A stretch of 25,722 nt of DNA from the NCBI GenBank assembly GCA_035525455.1, contig DATLEF010000101.1, positions 1 to 25,722 of the forward strand, given 5' to 3'. Positions within the stretch are counted from its first letter, which is position 1, and every line of letters begins with the position of its first letter. Below, in pieces: positions 6,599-15,041 of the stretch. The notes beneath the pieces are model-generated. The model did no database searches. It was not told where the DNA came from and saw only the letters and a program-made list of their open reading frames with translations. Origin of the DNA: JAQGMV01 sp035525455. Its GTDB lineage: Bacteria; Pseudomonadota; Gammaproteobacteria; Burkholderiales; SG8-41. The translations under genes were made by a program, and so were the position numbers.

Positions 6599-8242
6599 AT
6601 GTCCTCGCTGACAAAACTTCCTGCCTGGCAAGCGCTCGCGGCGCACCGGCGTGAAACGCGCTTCGAGCTGCGGGCGCTTTTTGCAGCGGATGAGAAGCGC
6701 TTCGAGCGATTCTCCATCGCGCACGGCGAGCTTCTTCTCGATTATTCCAAGCACTGGCTGACGGACGAGACGATGCGCCTGCTCGTCGCGCTCGCCGCCG
6801 CCTGCGACATGCCGGACTGGATTGCGCGGCTAACCTCCGGCGAGCGCATCAACGTGACCGAAGGCCGGCCCGCGCTGCACACGGCGCTACGCGCGCGCAC
6901 ACCGGTCATGCTCGACGGCCGCGACGTGACGCAGGAGGTCGCGCGCGTACGCGCGCAGATGAAAGGGTTCTGCGACGCGCTGCGCGCCGGAACGGTCAAG
7001 GGGGCGACGGGCCGCGTGATCACCGACGTCATCAATATCGGCATCGGCGGTTCGGACCTGGGACCCGCACTCGCTGTCGAAGCGCTGCAGCCGTACGCGG
7101 TGTCGCAGCCGCGAGTGCATTTCATGTCCAACGTGGACGGCGCACACGTCGACACGATACTCAGTGCACTCGATCCCGAGACGACGCTCGCGATCATCGT
7201 CTCGAAAACGTTCACGACCCAGGAAACGCTCACCAACGCGAAAACGGTGCGCGCGTGGCTCGCAAAAACTGTAGGCGCGCGCAGCGGCGAGCATTTTGCC
7301 GCCGTCACCGCGAGCGTGGCCGGCGCGCACAGCTTCGGCATCGCCGATCGACGTATATTCGAGTTCTGGGACTGGGTCGGCGGCCGCTATTCTCTATGGT
7401 CGGCAGTGGGTCTGCCGATCGAGATTGCGATCGGGGCCGATCATTTCGAGGCGCTTTGCGACGGCGCACGCGAAATCGACGAGCACTTCGCGCAGGCGCC
7501 GCTCGAGCGCAACATGCCGGTGATCATGGCGCTGCTCGGCGTCTGGTACGCAGACTTCTTCGCGACAGCATCGCACGCGATACTGCCCTACGACATGCGT
7601 CTTGAGCGCTTTCCTGACTACCTGCAGCAGCTCGAGATGGAAAGCAACGGCAAGACGGTAACGCGCGACGGTGAAGCACTGGATTACGCGACGTGTCCTG
7701 TCGTCTGGGGCGCGCCGGGCACCAACGGCCAGCATGCCTTTTATCAGATGCTGCACCAGGGCACGCAAATCGTGCCCGCCGATTTCATCGCGTGCCTCAC
7801 GCCGCATCACGCACTGCCCGAGCACCATGCCATCATGCTCTCCAACTGCTTTGCGCAAACCGAGGCTCTCATGCTGGGCAAGACTGCCGACGAAGCGCGC
7901 GCTGATATGCAGGCTTTGAAGGTGCCGGCGAACGAGCTCGAAAAGCTGCTGCCGCACAAGGTCTTTCCTGGTAACCGGCCGACGAGTACGCTGCTTATCA
8001 GCGCACTGACGCCGCGTGCGCTCGGCGCGCTCATCGCGCTGTACGAGCACAAGGTGTTTGCGCAAAGCGTCATCTGGGGCGTCAACGCCTTCGATCAATG
8101 GGGCGTCGAGCTCGGGAAAACACTCGCTGCGCGCATTTTGCCCGAGCTCTCTCCCGATGGTGCCGTTGCGGCGCACGACAGCTCGACGCGTGCGCTGATC
8201 GAGCACGCGAGGTCCACACACACGAAGAGGAGGACGGCATGA
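6599..8242 (+). CDS. pgi: Glucose-6-phosphate isomerase
   Basis: 547 residues, the usual size of bacterial phosphoglucose isomerase, which interconverts glucose 6-phosphate and fructose 6-phosphate in the cytoplasm. Signatures seen in order: NIGIGGSDLGP, the phosphate-binding region SKTFTTQET, GRYSLWSAVGLPI, MESNGK, GAPGTNGQHAFYQMLHQGT (active-site Glu/His region), NRPTSTLL and WGVELGK near the C-terminus. The start ATG at 6599 (MSSLTKLPAW) matches the family N-terminus; a longer frame from 6524 lies in the promoter region. The stop overlaps the next start as ATGA, so pgi and the small gene after it are translationally coupled. Confidence 0.97.
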   Translation: MSSLTKLPAWQALAAHRRETRFELRALFAADEKRFERFSIAHGELLLDYSKHWLTDETMRLLVALAAACDMPDWIARLTSGERINVTEGRPALHTALRARTPVMLDGRDVTQEVARVRAQMKGFCDALRAGTVKGATGRVITDVINIGIGGSDLGPALAVEALQPYAVSQPRVHFMSNVDGAHVDTILSALDPETTLAIIVSKTFTTQETLTNAKTVRAWLAKTVGARSGEHFAAVTASVAGAHSFGIADRRIFEFWDWVGGRYSLWSAVGLPIEIAIGADHFEALCDGAREIDEHFAQAPLERNMPVIMALLGVWYADFFATASHAILPYDMRLERFPDYLQQLEMESNGKTVTRDGEALDYATCPVVWGAPGTNGQHAFYQMLHQGTQIVPADFIACLTPHHALPEHHAIMLSNCFAQTEALMLGKTADEARADMQALKVPANELEKLLPHKVFPGNRPTSTLLISALTPRALGALIALYEHKVFAQSVIWGVNAFDQWGVELGKTLAARILPELSPDGAVAAHDSSTRALIEHARSTHTKRRTA

Positions 8243-8445
8243 ACGACGAAGCGCTCAACATGAGCATCCGCAAGTTTCTGAAGACTGTGGGCGTCAACTC
8301 GCAGCTTGCGATCGAGAAAGCAGTGCGTAACGCGCTGGAGCAAGGGAGCCTGAAAGGCAACGAGTCGCTGCCCGCTCACATGACGCTGCACGTGGGCAAG
8401 CTCGAGCTGGAAGTGAAATTCGACGGCGAGTTGAGGCTGGAATAA
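8239..8445 (+). CDS. Small DUF6494-type protein
   Basis: 68 residues, beginning MNDEALNMSIRKFLKTVGV. I recognise it as the DUF6494 type of small conserved bacterial protein; no function is known to me. It has an N-terminal helical part and a C-terminal strand-rich part ending KLELEVKFDGELRLE. No signal peptide, membrane segment or cysteine. A strong AGGAGG lies 6 bases before the ATG, and the start overlaps the pgi stop by ATGA. Coupled translation with pgi may be incidental or may indicate a role tied to sugar-phosphate metabolism; the sequence does not decide. Between its stop and orn (8446-8513) there is only a weak 6-bp hairpin (8457-8477) without a T-run. Confidence 0.8.
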   Translation: MNDEALNMSIRKFLKTVGVNSQLAIEKAVRNALEQGSLKGNESLPAHMTLHVGKLELEVKFDGELRLE

Positions 8446-8513
8446 GCGCGGTGGTCCGCCGAGGATTGCTGTCGGCGCTACGCGCTGAGGTCCTATCGCT
8501 TACGCGCGTTCGC

Positions 8514-9059
8514 TTACACCCTGAGGAAATGCTTGCGGTAGAACTTGAGCTCCTCGATCGACTCCTGGATGTCCGCCAGGGCCTCGTGCTTGCCGTGCTT
8601 GACGAGACCCCCGATTAACTCCGGTTTCCAGCGTTTCGCAAGCTCTTTCAGCGTGCTCACGTCCAGATTCCGGTAAAGAAAATAATCTTCGAGGCGCGGC
8701 ATGTAGCGCGCAAGGAAGCGGCGGTCCTGATGGACCGAGTTGCCGCACATCGGTGAAACGCGGGGCGGTACATACTCTGCGAGGAAAGCGAGCATCCGGT
8801 CTTCGACCTGCGCCTCGGTGAACGCTGAGGTCTTCACCCGGTCGACCAGGCCGGACTTCGCGTGCGTCGACTTGTTCCAATCGTCCATCCGCTCGAGCAC
8901 TTCGTTGCCCTGATGCACGACGAAGACCGGCGCCTCGACAACGGTATCGAGTTCGCCGTCCGTGATGATGATCGCGACTTCGAGCACCCGGTCGGTGTCC
9001 GGGTTCAGGCCGCTCATCTCCATGTCGATCCAGATGAGGTGCGTAGGGTCTTGTGCCAT
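8514..9059 (-). CDS. orn: Oligoribonuclease
   Basis: 181 residues, the standard length. Orn degrades 2- to 5-nt RNAs, including the pGpG formed from cyclic di-GMP, to mononucleotides and is often essential. The DEDDh exonuclease residues are visible: D12 and E14 in IWIDMEMSGLNP, the third acidic residue in NSVHQDRRFL, and H with D in KHEALADI near the C-terminus. The N-terminus matches the family exactly, supporting the ATG at 9059. No ribosome site lies at normal distance (an AGAAGAGG is about 14 or more bases away). It is divergent from the M48 protease gene, with 55 bases between. Confidence 0.96.
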   Translation of the reverse strand: MAQDPTHLIWIDMEMSGLNPDTDRVLEVAIIITDGELDTVVEAPVFVVHQGNEVLERMDDWNKSTHAKSGLVDRVKTSAFTEAQVEDRMLAFLAEYVPPRVSPMCGNSVHQDRRFLARYMPRLEDYFLYRNLDVSTLKELAKRWKPELIGGLVKHGKHEALADIQESIEELKFYRKHFLRV

Positions 9060-9114
9060 AATTGTTTACGCTTTTGCCTCTTCTTATTGTGTCACAGTTC
9101 AAGCTTTCGCAAAC

Positions 9115-10365
9115 GTGACGGCATTCGGTCTCACCTTTCTCACCGTGCTCGGCCTCGCGACGGCGCTGCGCCTCTGGCTCGACGCGCGTCACATCGCCTA
9201 CGTGCAGGCTCATCGTGACGCGGTGCCGGCGCAATTTGCCGCCGACGTAGGGCTCGACGTGCACCAGCGCGCCGCCGATTACACGGCCGCCAAGACGAGG
9301 CTCGGACTCATCGCCATCGTCGTCGATACCGCTCTGGTGCTTTGGCTCACCTTTGGCGGCGGCGTGCAGCTCCTCTACGACGCAGCATCGGCGCGGTTCG
9401 ACGGCGAAATCGCTCGCGGCCTCACGCTGATAGCGCTGCTGGCTGTCGTTACGACGATCGTCGAGCTGCCGCTCGGTCTCTACCGGACCTTCCGCATCGA
9501 AGAACGCTTTGGCTTCAACAAAATGACCGCCGCGCTGTACTGGATCGATTTTGCAAAGAATGCGGCGCTGGCAGCCGCGTTCGGGCTGCCGCTCGCCGCA
9601 TGCGTGCTGTGGCTGATGCAGGCTGCGGGGCCTTACTGGTGGCTTTACGCGTGGGCCGTATGGATGGTGTTCAATTTATTCATCCTCGCGATCTACCCCA
9701 CGTGGATCGCACCGCTTTTCAACAAGTTTTCTCCCATGCGCGATCCCGATCTCAAGGAACGCGTCGAAAAGCTGCTGCACCGCTGCGGCTTCAAGGTCAA
9801 GGGACTGATGGTGATGGACGGCTCGCGGCGCACGAGCCATGGCAATGCCTATTTCACCGGTTTCGGCAATTCGAAACGCATCGTTTTCTTCGATACGCTG
9901 CTGGCGCGGCTGACACCTCCTGAAGTCGAAGCGGTTCTCGCGCATGAGCTGGGGCATTTTCGCCTCCGCCATGTCGTCAAGCGCATTGCATGGATTTTCG
10001 TCGGCAGCCTCACCTTTCTGTGGCTTCTCGATCTGGTGATGCAGCAGGACTGGTTTTACGCGGGACTCAACGTCGATGCGCGCTCGACTGCCGTCGCGCT
10101 CGTGCTGTTCGTTCTCGTCGTGCCGAGCTTTACTTTCCTGCTGCAGCCGCTGCTTTCGAGCTACTCGCGCAAGCACGAGTTCGAAGCCGACCAGTACGCC
10201 GCGCAATACGCCTCCGCAGCCGATCTCGTCTCGGCGCTCGTGAAGCTCTACAAGGACAATGCATCGACGCTCACGCCGGATCCGCTGCACTCCGCTTTCT
10301 ACGACTCGCATCCACCGGCGCTCGCACGCATCTCCCGGCTTCAACCCGCAGTGGCAACCGCGTGA
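9115..10365 (+). CDS. M48-family (Ste24-like) membrane metalloprotease
   Basis: 416 residues. Ste24/HtpX-type zinc proteases sit in the inner membrane and cleave membrane or damaged proteins. The N-terminal M48 accessory domain with several helices is followed by the zinc site HELGH (H277, E278, H281) and the downstream EFEAD (355-359) that supplies the third ligand. The GTG at 9115 (VTAFGLTFL) gives the family N-terminus; the frame is open further upstream to 8962 but that part overlaps orn. The ribosome site is poor. The stop overlaps the GTG of the pterin dehydratase gene (GTGA), so translation is coupled. The same neighbours (orn, pterin dehydratase, rsgA) are common in betaproteobacteria. 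Confidence 0.92.
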   Translation: MTAFGLTFLTVLGLATALRLWLDARHIAYVQAHRDAVPAQFAADVGLDVHQRAADYTAAKTRLGLIAIVVDTALVLWLTFGGGVQLLYDAASARFDGEIARGLTLIALLAVVTTIVELPLGLYRTFRIEERFGFNKMTAALYWIDFAKNAALAAAFGLPLAACVLWLMQAAGPYWWLYAWAVWMVFNLFILAIYPTWIAPLFNKFSPMRDPDLKERVEKLLHRCGFKVKGLMVMDGSRRTSHGNAYFTGFGNSKRIVFFDTLLARLTPPEVEAVLAHELGHFRLRHVVKRIAWIFVGSLTFLWLLDLVMQQDWFYAGLNVDARSTAVALVLFVLVVPSFTFLLQPLLSSYSRKHEFEADQYAAQYASAADLVSALVKLYKDNASTLTPDPLHSAFYDSHPPALARISRLQPAVATA

Positions 10366-10694
10366 CGGAAGAGCTCACGGCGCGTACATGCAAGCCATGC
10401 GAAGGCAGCGTGGATCGGCTAAATCCGCTCGAAGCCGACAACCTGCTGGGACAACTCAAAGGCTGGAACCTGGCGGACGGCGCCATTGTGAAGACTTACA
10501 CGTTCAAGAACTATTATCAGACGATGGCGTTCGTGAACGCATCGGCGTGGGTCTCGCACCGCGAGGATCATCATCCGGACATCGTCGTCGGCTATAACAG
10601 CTGCTGCGTGACCTACGTGACGCACGCCATCAATGGACTCTCGGTGAATGACTTCATCTGCGCTGCGAAGCTCGATAAGCTTTTCGAGTTGTGA
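10362..10694 (+). CDS. phhB: 4a-hydroxytetrahydrobiopterin dehydratase (pterin-4a-carbinolamine dehydratase)
   Basis: 110 residues. The enzyme dehydrates 4a-hydroxytetrahydropterin, recycling the cofactor of phenylalanine hydroxylase. The family motif is clear: E-D-H70-H71-P72-D73 followed by Y and, 15 residues on, TH88. The start is a GTG overlapping the protease stop, and its own stop overlaps the GTG of rsgA, so three genes are joined by GTGA junctions. No phenylalanine hydroxylase gene is in the window. Proteins of this family without phhA nearby have been linked to molybdopterin or other pterin metabolism, so the physiological substrate here is uncertain. Confidence 0.93.
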   Translation: MTEELTARTCKPCEGSVDRLNPLEADNLLGQLKGWNLADGAIVKTYTFKNYYQTMAFVNASAWVSHREDHHPDIVVGYNSCCVTYVTHAINGLSVNDFICAAKLDKLFEL

Positions 10695-11605
10695 GCCGCC
10701 CGCAGCGAGGTCTCGAACCGCGTGAACCCGGCCGGGTAATTGCCGCGTTCGGGCGTCACTACCGGATCGAGCTCGAGCGCGGCGGAGAGATCGACTGTGT
10801 CACGCGCGGCAGGAAAAGCAATGTCGCGTGCGGCGATCGCGTGCAGGTCGCGAAGAGTGGCGCAGGAACCGCCGTCATCGAGCAGGTAGAGCCGCGCCGC
10901 ACGCTGTTTTATCGCTCCGACGCGCGCCGACAGAAGCTCATTGCAGCCAACGTGACGCAAATCATCATCGTCGTGGCGCCGCATCCTCCGTACCATATCG
11001 ATCTCCTCGACCGCTGCCTCGCCGGCGCGGAGCACGCCGAGATCGCCGCACTGATCGCACTCAACAAGGCAGACCTGCCCGACGCTCCGGCCGCCTCTCA
11101 CGCACTCGAGCTTTACCGCGGTCTGGGTTACGCCGTCATTTCATTGAGTGCGAAGCGCGACGTAGCGCCGCTCATGCCGCATCTCAGGAAACACGTAACG
11201 CTGCTGGTGGGCCAATCGGGCATGGGCAAGTCCACGATGATCAACCGGCTCGTGCCGCAGGCCGCCGCGCGCGTAGCCGAAATCTCGACGGCGCTGGGAA
11301 CGGGGCGACATACGACGACGCACGCCGAGCTGTATCACGTCGAGCCTGACAGCGATATCATCGACTCGCCGGGACTACAGGAGTTCGGCCTGAACCATCT
11401 CTCGCCTGCGGATGCGGCGCATGCGTTCGTCGAATTTCGACCTTTGCTCGGTCGGTGCCGGTTTCGCGATTGCCGTCATGTGGAGGAACCCGGCTGCGCA
11501 ATCGACGCGGCAGCCGCCGCAGGCCGTGTTTCTCAGACGCGGCTTGCCTCGTACCGGCGGCTCGCGGAGGACCTTGCCCGCAAACCTGCGGCCTGGGAGT
11601 CCTAA
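10691..11605 (+). CDS. rsgA: Ribosome small-subunit-dependent GTPase RsgA
   Basis: 304 residues. RsgA is a circularly permuted GTPase that checks maturation of the 30S decoding centre and releases RbfA. Order of motifs: N-terminal OB-fold, G4 (LNKADL), G1 (GQSGMGKS at 174-181), G2 region, G3 (DSPGLQEF), then a zinc site CRFRDCRHVEEPGC. The GTG start overlaps the preceding stop. cydA begins 21 bases after its stop, so it may be read in the same transcript. Confidence 0.95.
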   Translation: MSRPQRGLEPREPGRVIAAFGRHYRIELERGGEIDCVTRGRKSNVACGDRVQVAKSGAGTAVIEQVEPRRTLFYRSDARRQKLIAANVTQIIIVVAPHPPYHIDLLDRCLAGAEHAEIAALIALNKADLPDAPAASHALELYRGLGYAVISLSAKRDVAPLMPHLRKHVTLLVGQSGMGKSTMINRLVPQAAARVAEISTALGTGRHTTTHAELYHVEPDSDIIDSPGLQEFGLNHLSPADAAHAFVEFRPLLGRCRFRDCRHVEEPGCAIDAAAAAGRVSQTRLASYRRLAEDLARKPAAWES

Positions 11606-11626
11606 ACCGCTTCACGGGAATAAACG

Positions 11627-13003
11627 ATGGAGCTCGATCCGGTACTGCTCTCGCGCATCCAGTTCGCATTTCTGATTGCGTTTCACTTTCTGCTGCCTGC
11701 TTTCACGATCGGCCTCGCGTCATACATCGCGGTGCTCGAAGCGCTGTACTTGTTCACGCAGCGCGAAGTGTTTCTCCGTATCTCGACGTTCTGGATCAGG
11801 ATCTTTGCCGTGTCGTTCGGCATGGGCGTGGTATCCGGGATCGTCATGCCGTTTCAGTTCGGCACGAACTGGAGCCGCTATTCGGAGCTGACTGCCGCCA
11901 TCATCGCGCCGCTCATGGGGTACGAGGCGCTCATGGCTTTTTTCCTCGAGGCGGCCTTTCTCGGGGTGCTGCTCTTCGGGCGCAAGCTCGTGCCGCAATG
12001 GGCGCATTGCGCGTCCGCGGTCATCGTTGCCGCCGGGACGCTCCTCTCGGCGTTCTGGATACTGGCCGCGAACAGCTGGATGCAGACACCGGTGGGTTTT
12101 GAAATCGTCGACGGACGCTTCATTCCGACGAGCTGGACGGAAGTTATTTTCAATCCCTCCTTTCTCTATCGGCTCGTGCACACCGTGGTCGCCGTATATC
12201 TGACCACGGCCTTCACCGTGATCGGCGTGGCCGCGTGGTTCCGGCGGCACGAGCGTCATGCCGACGAGGCAAAGGTGATGATACTGATGGGCGTGTTGCT
12301 CGCGACCGTCCTCGTGCCCGTGCAGGCGATACTAGGCGATCTGCACGGCCTTAACACGCTCAAGCACCAACCGACCAAGCTCGCGGCGATCGAAGGCATC
12401 TGGGAAAGCGGCCGCGGCCAGCCTGCGGTGCTGTTCGCAATTCCGGATGAGAAGGCCGAAGCCAATCGATTCGAGATCGCGGTGCCCAAACTCGGCAGCT
12501 ACTATCTCACCCACGACTGGAATGGCTACGTCGAAGGTCTGAAAAGCGCCGCAAAAAGCGATCGGCCACCGGTTGCCTTCGTGTTCTTCGGTTTCCGCGC
12601 GATGGTCGGCCTGTGGCTCGTCATGCTGGCAATGACGGTCTGGGCGTGGGTGCTTCTATTGCGCGGCCGGCTGTACGACTCGAAAGCTTATCTGCGGACC
12701 GCGACCTGGACGATCCCCATCGGATATATCGCGGTGACCGCGGGATGGATCACGACCGAAGTCGGGCGCCAGCCATGGGTCGTGTATGGCCACCTGCGGA
12801 CCGCCGAAGCGGTAACGCCTTATCTCTCGGGGGGAGACGTGCTCGTCTCACTCGCGGCATACGGGGTCGTGTATCTGATCATTTTCGGTGCAGGCGCGTA
12901 TTACCTTGTGCGGCTCGTGCAGCGCGGTGTGCCGGCAGCAGTATCCGAGCCGCGGCTCGACAAACGTCCGTCGCGGCCGCTGTCTGCCGCGCACGGCGAG
13001 TAA
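11627..13003 (+). CDS. cydA: Cytochrome bd ubiquinol oxidase subunit I (CioA/CydA type)
   Basis: 458 residues, integral membrane. Together with subunit II it oxidises quinol and reduces oxygen to water with high affinity. Ligands and proton-path residues are visible: H20 (heme b595), E100 and E108, H185 (heme b558), the methionine in FRAMVGL (b558), the quinol-loop pair in TKLAAIEGIWES, and GRQPWVVYG. The quinol loop is short, as in the cyanide-insensitive CioA branch, rather than the long loop of E. coli CydA. The ribosome site is weak (GGGAA). cydB follows 6 bases after the stop. No cydDC, the usual assembly transporter, is nearby. Confidence 0.95.
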   Translation: MELDPVLLSRIQFAFLIAFHFLLPAFTIGLASYIAVLEALYLFTQREVFLRISTFWIRIFAVSFGMGVVSGIVMPFQFGTNWSRYSELTAAIIAPLMGYEALMAFFLEAAFLGVLLFGRKLVPQWAHCASAVIVAAGTLLSAFWILAANSWMQTPVGFEIVDGRFIPTSWTEVIFNPSFLYRLVHTVVAVYLTTAFTVIGVAAWFRRHERHADEAKVMILMGVLLATVLVPVQAILGDLHGLNTLKHQPTKLAAIEGIWESGRGQPAVLFAIPDEKAEANRFEIAVPKLGSYYLTHDWNGYVEGLKSAAKSDRPPVAFVFFGFRAMVGLWLVMLAMTVWAWVLLLRGRLYDSKAYLRTATWTIPIGYIAVTAGWITTEVGRQPWVVYGHLRTAEAVTPYLSGGDVLVSLAAYGVVYLIIFGAGAYYLVRLVQRGVPAAVSEPRLDKRPSRPLSAAHGE

Positions 13004-13009
13004 GGCCGC

Positions 13010-14014
13010 ATGAGTCTCGATCTCGTTCCGATCTGGACGGTTATCCTCGGCCTCAGCGTATTCATGTACGTGCTGCTCGACGGATTCGATCTCGGGATTG
13101 GGATACTGTTTCCGTTCGCGCCCGACGATGCGTCGCGCGACACGATGATGGCTTCCGTTGCGCCGGTCTGGGACGGCAACGAGACGTGGCTCGTCATGGG
13201 AGGCATCGGACTTTTCGCTGCGTTTCCGGTGGCGTTCTCGATCATCTTTCCGGCGCTGTACTTTCCGGTGCTCGCGATGCTCCTCGGTCTCGTGTTTCGC
13301 GGCGTTGCGTTCGAGTTCCGGCCGACGGCGCTCACCAGCCGCCGTCACTGGGACCGGGCTTTTTTCGCAGGGTCCGTGGTTGCGACATTCGCGCAAGGCT
13401 GTGTGCTCGGCAAGTTCGTTCTCGGTTTCGAAGTGAGGGGGCGGCAGTTCGCCGGCTCGCTTTTCGATTGGCTGCACCCGTTCGTGATCGCGGTCGGCGT
13501 CGGACTCCTCTTCGGTTATGCGCTGCTTGGCGCAACGTGGATCGTCATGAAAACCGATGGCCCGCTCCGTGACTGGGCGCGGGACAAAGCCCGCATCGCG
13601 CTTTTCGGTGTGCTGGGATTCATCGTTCTCGTGAGCATATGGACGCCGCTCATGCACGAGCATATTGCGCAGCGCTGGTTTTCATGGCCGAACATCGCGT
13701 GGCTCTCGCCGGTGCCGATCGTGACCGCAGCGCTTGCGCTCTGGCTATGGCGGGCAATCGAACGCAGATATGACGTGGCGCCTTTCGTTGCCGCGATGGG
13801 CCTTTTCGCAATGTGCTATCTCGGCCTGGGCGTGAGCTTGTTCCCGTACATCGTCCCGCACCGGCTGACTTTGTGGGAAGCCGCGGGCGCGCCGCAGGCT
13901 CAGGCGTTTCTATTGATCGGAACGCTGTTTCTGATTCCGATCATCTTCACGTACACCGCGTGGTCGTACTGGGTGTTTCGCGGAAAGGTCCGCGGCGACA
14001 GCGGTTATCATTAA
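13010..14014 (+). CDS. cydB: Cytochrome bd ubiquinol oxidase subunit II (CioB/CydB type)
   Basis: 334 residues with about eight to nine membrane helices. It pairs with subunit I. The N-terminal block MYVLLDGFDLGIGILFPF and the following WDGNETWLVMGG are the family hallmarks. The gap to cydA is 6 bases, with AAGG a few bases before the ATG, so the two are co-translated. No small CydX-like frame is visible between its stop and the terminator that follows, in line with many CioAB operons. Confidence 0.95.
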   Translation: MSLDLVPIWTVILGLSVFMYVLLDGFDLGIGILFPFAPDDASRDTMMASVAPVWDGNETWLVMGGIGLFAAFPVAFSIIFPALYFPVLAMLLGLVFRGVAFEFRPTALTSRRHWDRAFFAGSVVATFAQGCVLGKFVLGFEVRGRQFAGSLFDWLHPFVIAVGVGLLFGYALLGATWIVMKTDGPLRDWARDKARIALFGVLGFIVLVSIWTPLMHEHIAQRWFSWPNIAWLSPVPIVTAALALWLWRAIERRYDVAPFVAAMGLFAMCYLGLGVSLFPYIVPHRLTLWEAAGAPQAQAFLLIGTLFLIPIIFTYTAWSYWVFRGKVRGDSGYH

Positions 14015-14024
14015 AACCTACGAC

Positions 14025-14051
14025 GCACCACGAGCCGTCGGCTCTCGGTGC
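14025..14051. repeat. Imperfect inverted repeat after cydB
   Basis: GCACC and GGTGC enclose GAGCC-GTC-GGCTC, with a two-base mismatch between the two stem parts. No T-run follows; it precedes the likely terminator by 14 bases. Confidence 0.4.
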
Positions 14052-14065
14052 AAGAAAACGCTTAT

Positions 14066-14094
14066 CGCGGCGGTCGCCGCGTCTTTAGATTTTG
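14066..14094 (+). terminator. Likely intrinsic terminator of the rsgA-cydAB transcript
   Basis: A 6-bp all-GC stem (CGCGGC / GCCGCG) with loop GGTC, followed by TCTTTAGATTTT. On the minus strand the stem is followed by ATAAGCGTTTTC, so it may also end the CobD-family transcript that converges on it. Confidence 0.6.
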
Positions 14095-14111
14095 AAACCT
14101 GCGACGCGCCT

Positions 14112-15032
14112 CTAGCCTAATGAATGCGCGACCGTGACGACGAAGACGAGAAACAGCCACAGCACGAGCGCGCGCCAGATGAGTCCGACCGCGCTTTGCA
14201 TGTAGTCGACGTCCGCCTCGTCTCCGGTGCCGAGCTCGGGCCTGAATTGCACGCCGGCGTGCTCGTGCAGCGTGTCGCCCAGCCGCACGCCGAGCGCGCC
14301 GCCTCCGGCTGCGAGTATGACGCCGTTTGCACGCGCGCTCCATGCCATGGCCTGCGTGCGCCAGCAGTAAATCGCATCTTCGAAATTGCCGACGATCGCG
14401 AAGCTCGCCGCAGTGAGACGCGCCGGCAGCCAGTCGAGCCAGAAAAAGAAACGCCGTGAAAATTCGCCGAAATCCCCGAATTCCGGATCGGCGCGAGTGC
14501 CCCAGCGTTCGGCGAGTATGGCCGAGGTGCGGTAAATCACCGGACCGGCGGGCCCGAGCACGAGAAACGACGCGATGGGCCCGAACACGTGACGATGAGA
14601 ACCCACGAGCGCGAGCTCGATCGACACACGCGCGACTTCAGGCACACTGAATTCGGACGCGACTTGTTCGCGCCATGCGGCGAGGGCCACGCGCGCGCTG
14701 TCTATGTCGCCTTCGCGCAGGGCACGTATGGTTTCGGTGAAGTAATGGCTGAACTGCCGGAAGCCCATCGTGATGTACAGGACCGCAATGTTCCAGAACC
14801 ATGCGAACAGGGGATTGAGCGCGTGCAACGCATAAGAGACGAGGGCCGTCACGAGCGCGATCGGACCGACCGCGAGCAGCCACGCGAGCACGCCGTGATG
14901 CCGATGACCGGAGTTGAGATGGCGCTCGAGCACGCCCGTGTAGCGCTCGAAGGCGCCGTGCACCGGGTTTGACGCGCGCAAAGGCCGCATCTGCTCGAGC
15001 AGCAGCGCAGCGAGTAAAGAGAGGAACTTCAA
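14112..15032 (-). CDS. CobD/CbiB-family integral membrane protein
   Basis: 306 residues with several hydrophobic helices. CobD/CbiB joins an aminopropanol arm to adenosylcobyric acid in vitamin B12 synthesis; AmpE-like relatives have other roles. Family features include the start LLAALLLEQMRPL, NPVHGAFERY, and the stretch EVARVSIELALVGSHRHVFGP. The frame opens with a TTG (TTG AAG TTC) at 15032, 9 bases after the greB stop, with no ribosome site; the first ATG is at residue 15, inside the conserved start, so TTG is the better choice. No other cobalamin gene is in the window, so a B12 role cannot be assumed. It probably depends on translation of greB. Confidence 0.8.
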   Translation of the reverse strand: MKFLSLLAALLLEQMRPLRASNPVHGAFERYTGVLERHLNSGHRHHGVLAWLLAVGPIALVTALVSYALHALNPLFAWFWNIAVLYITMGFRQFSHYFTETIRALREGDIDSARVALAAWREQVASEFSVPEVARVSIELALVGSHRHVFGPIASFLVLGPAGPVIYRTSAILAERWGTRADPEFGDFGEFSRRFFFWLDWLPARLTAASFAIVGNFEDAIYCWRTQAMAWSARANGVILAAGGGALGVRLGDTLHEHAGVQFRPELGTGDEADVDYMQSAVGLIWRALVLWLFLVFVVTVAHSLG

Positions 15033-15041
15033 ACCGCGAGG

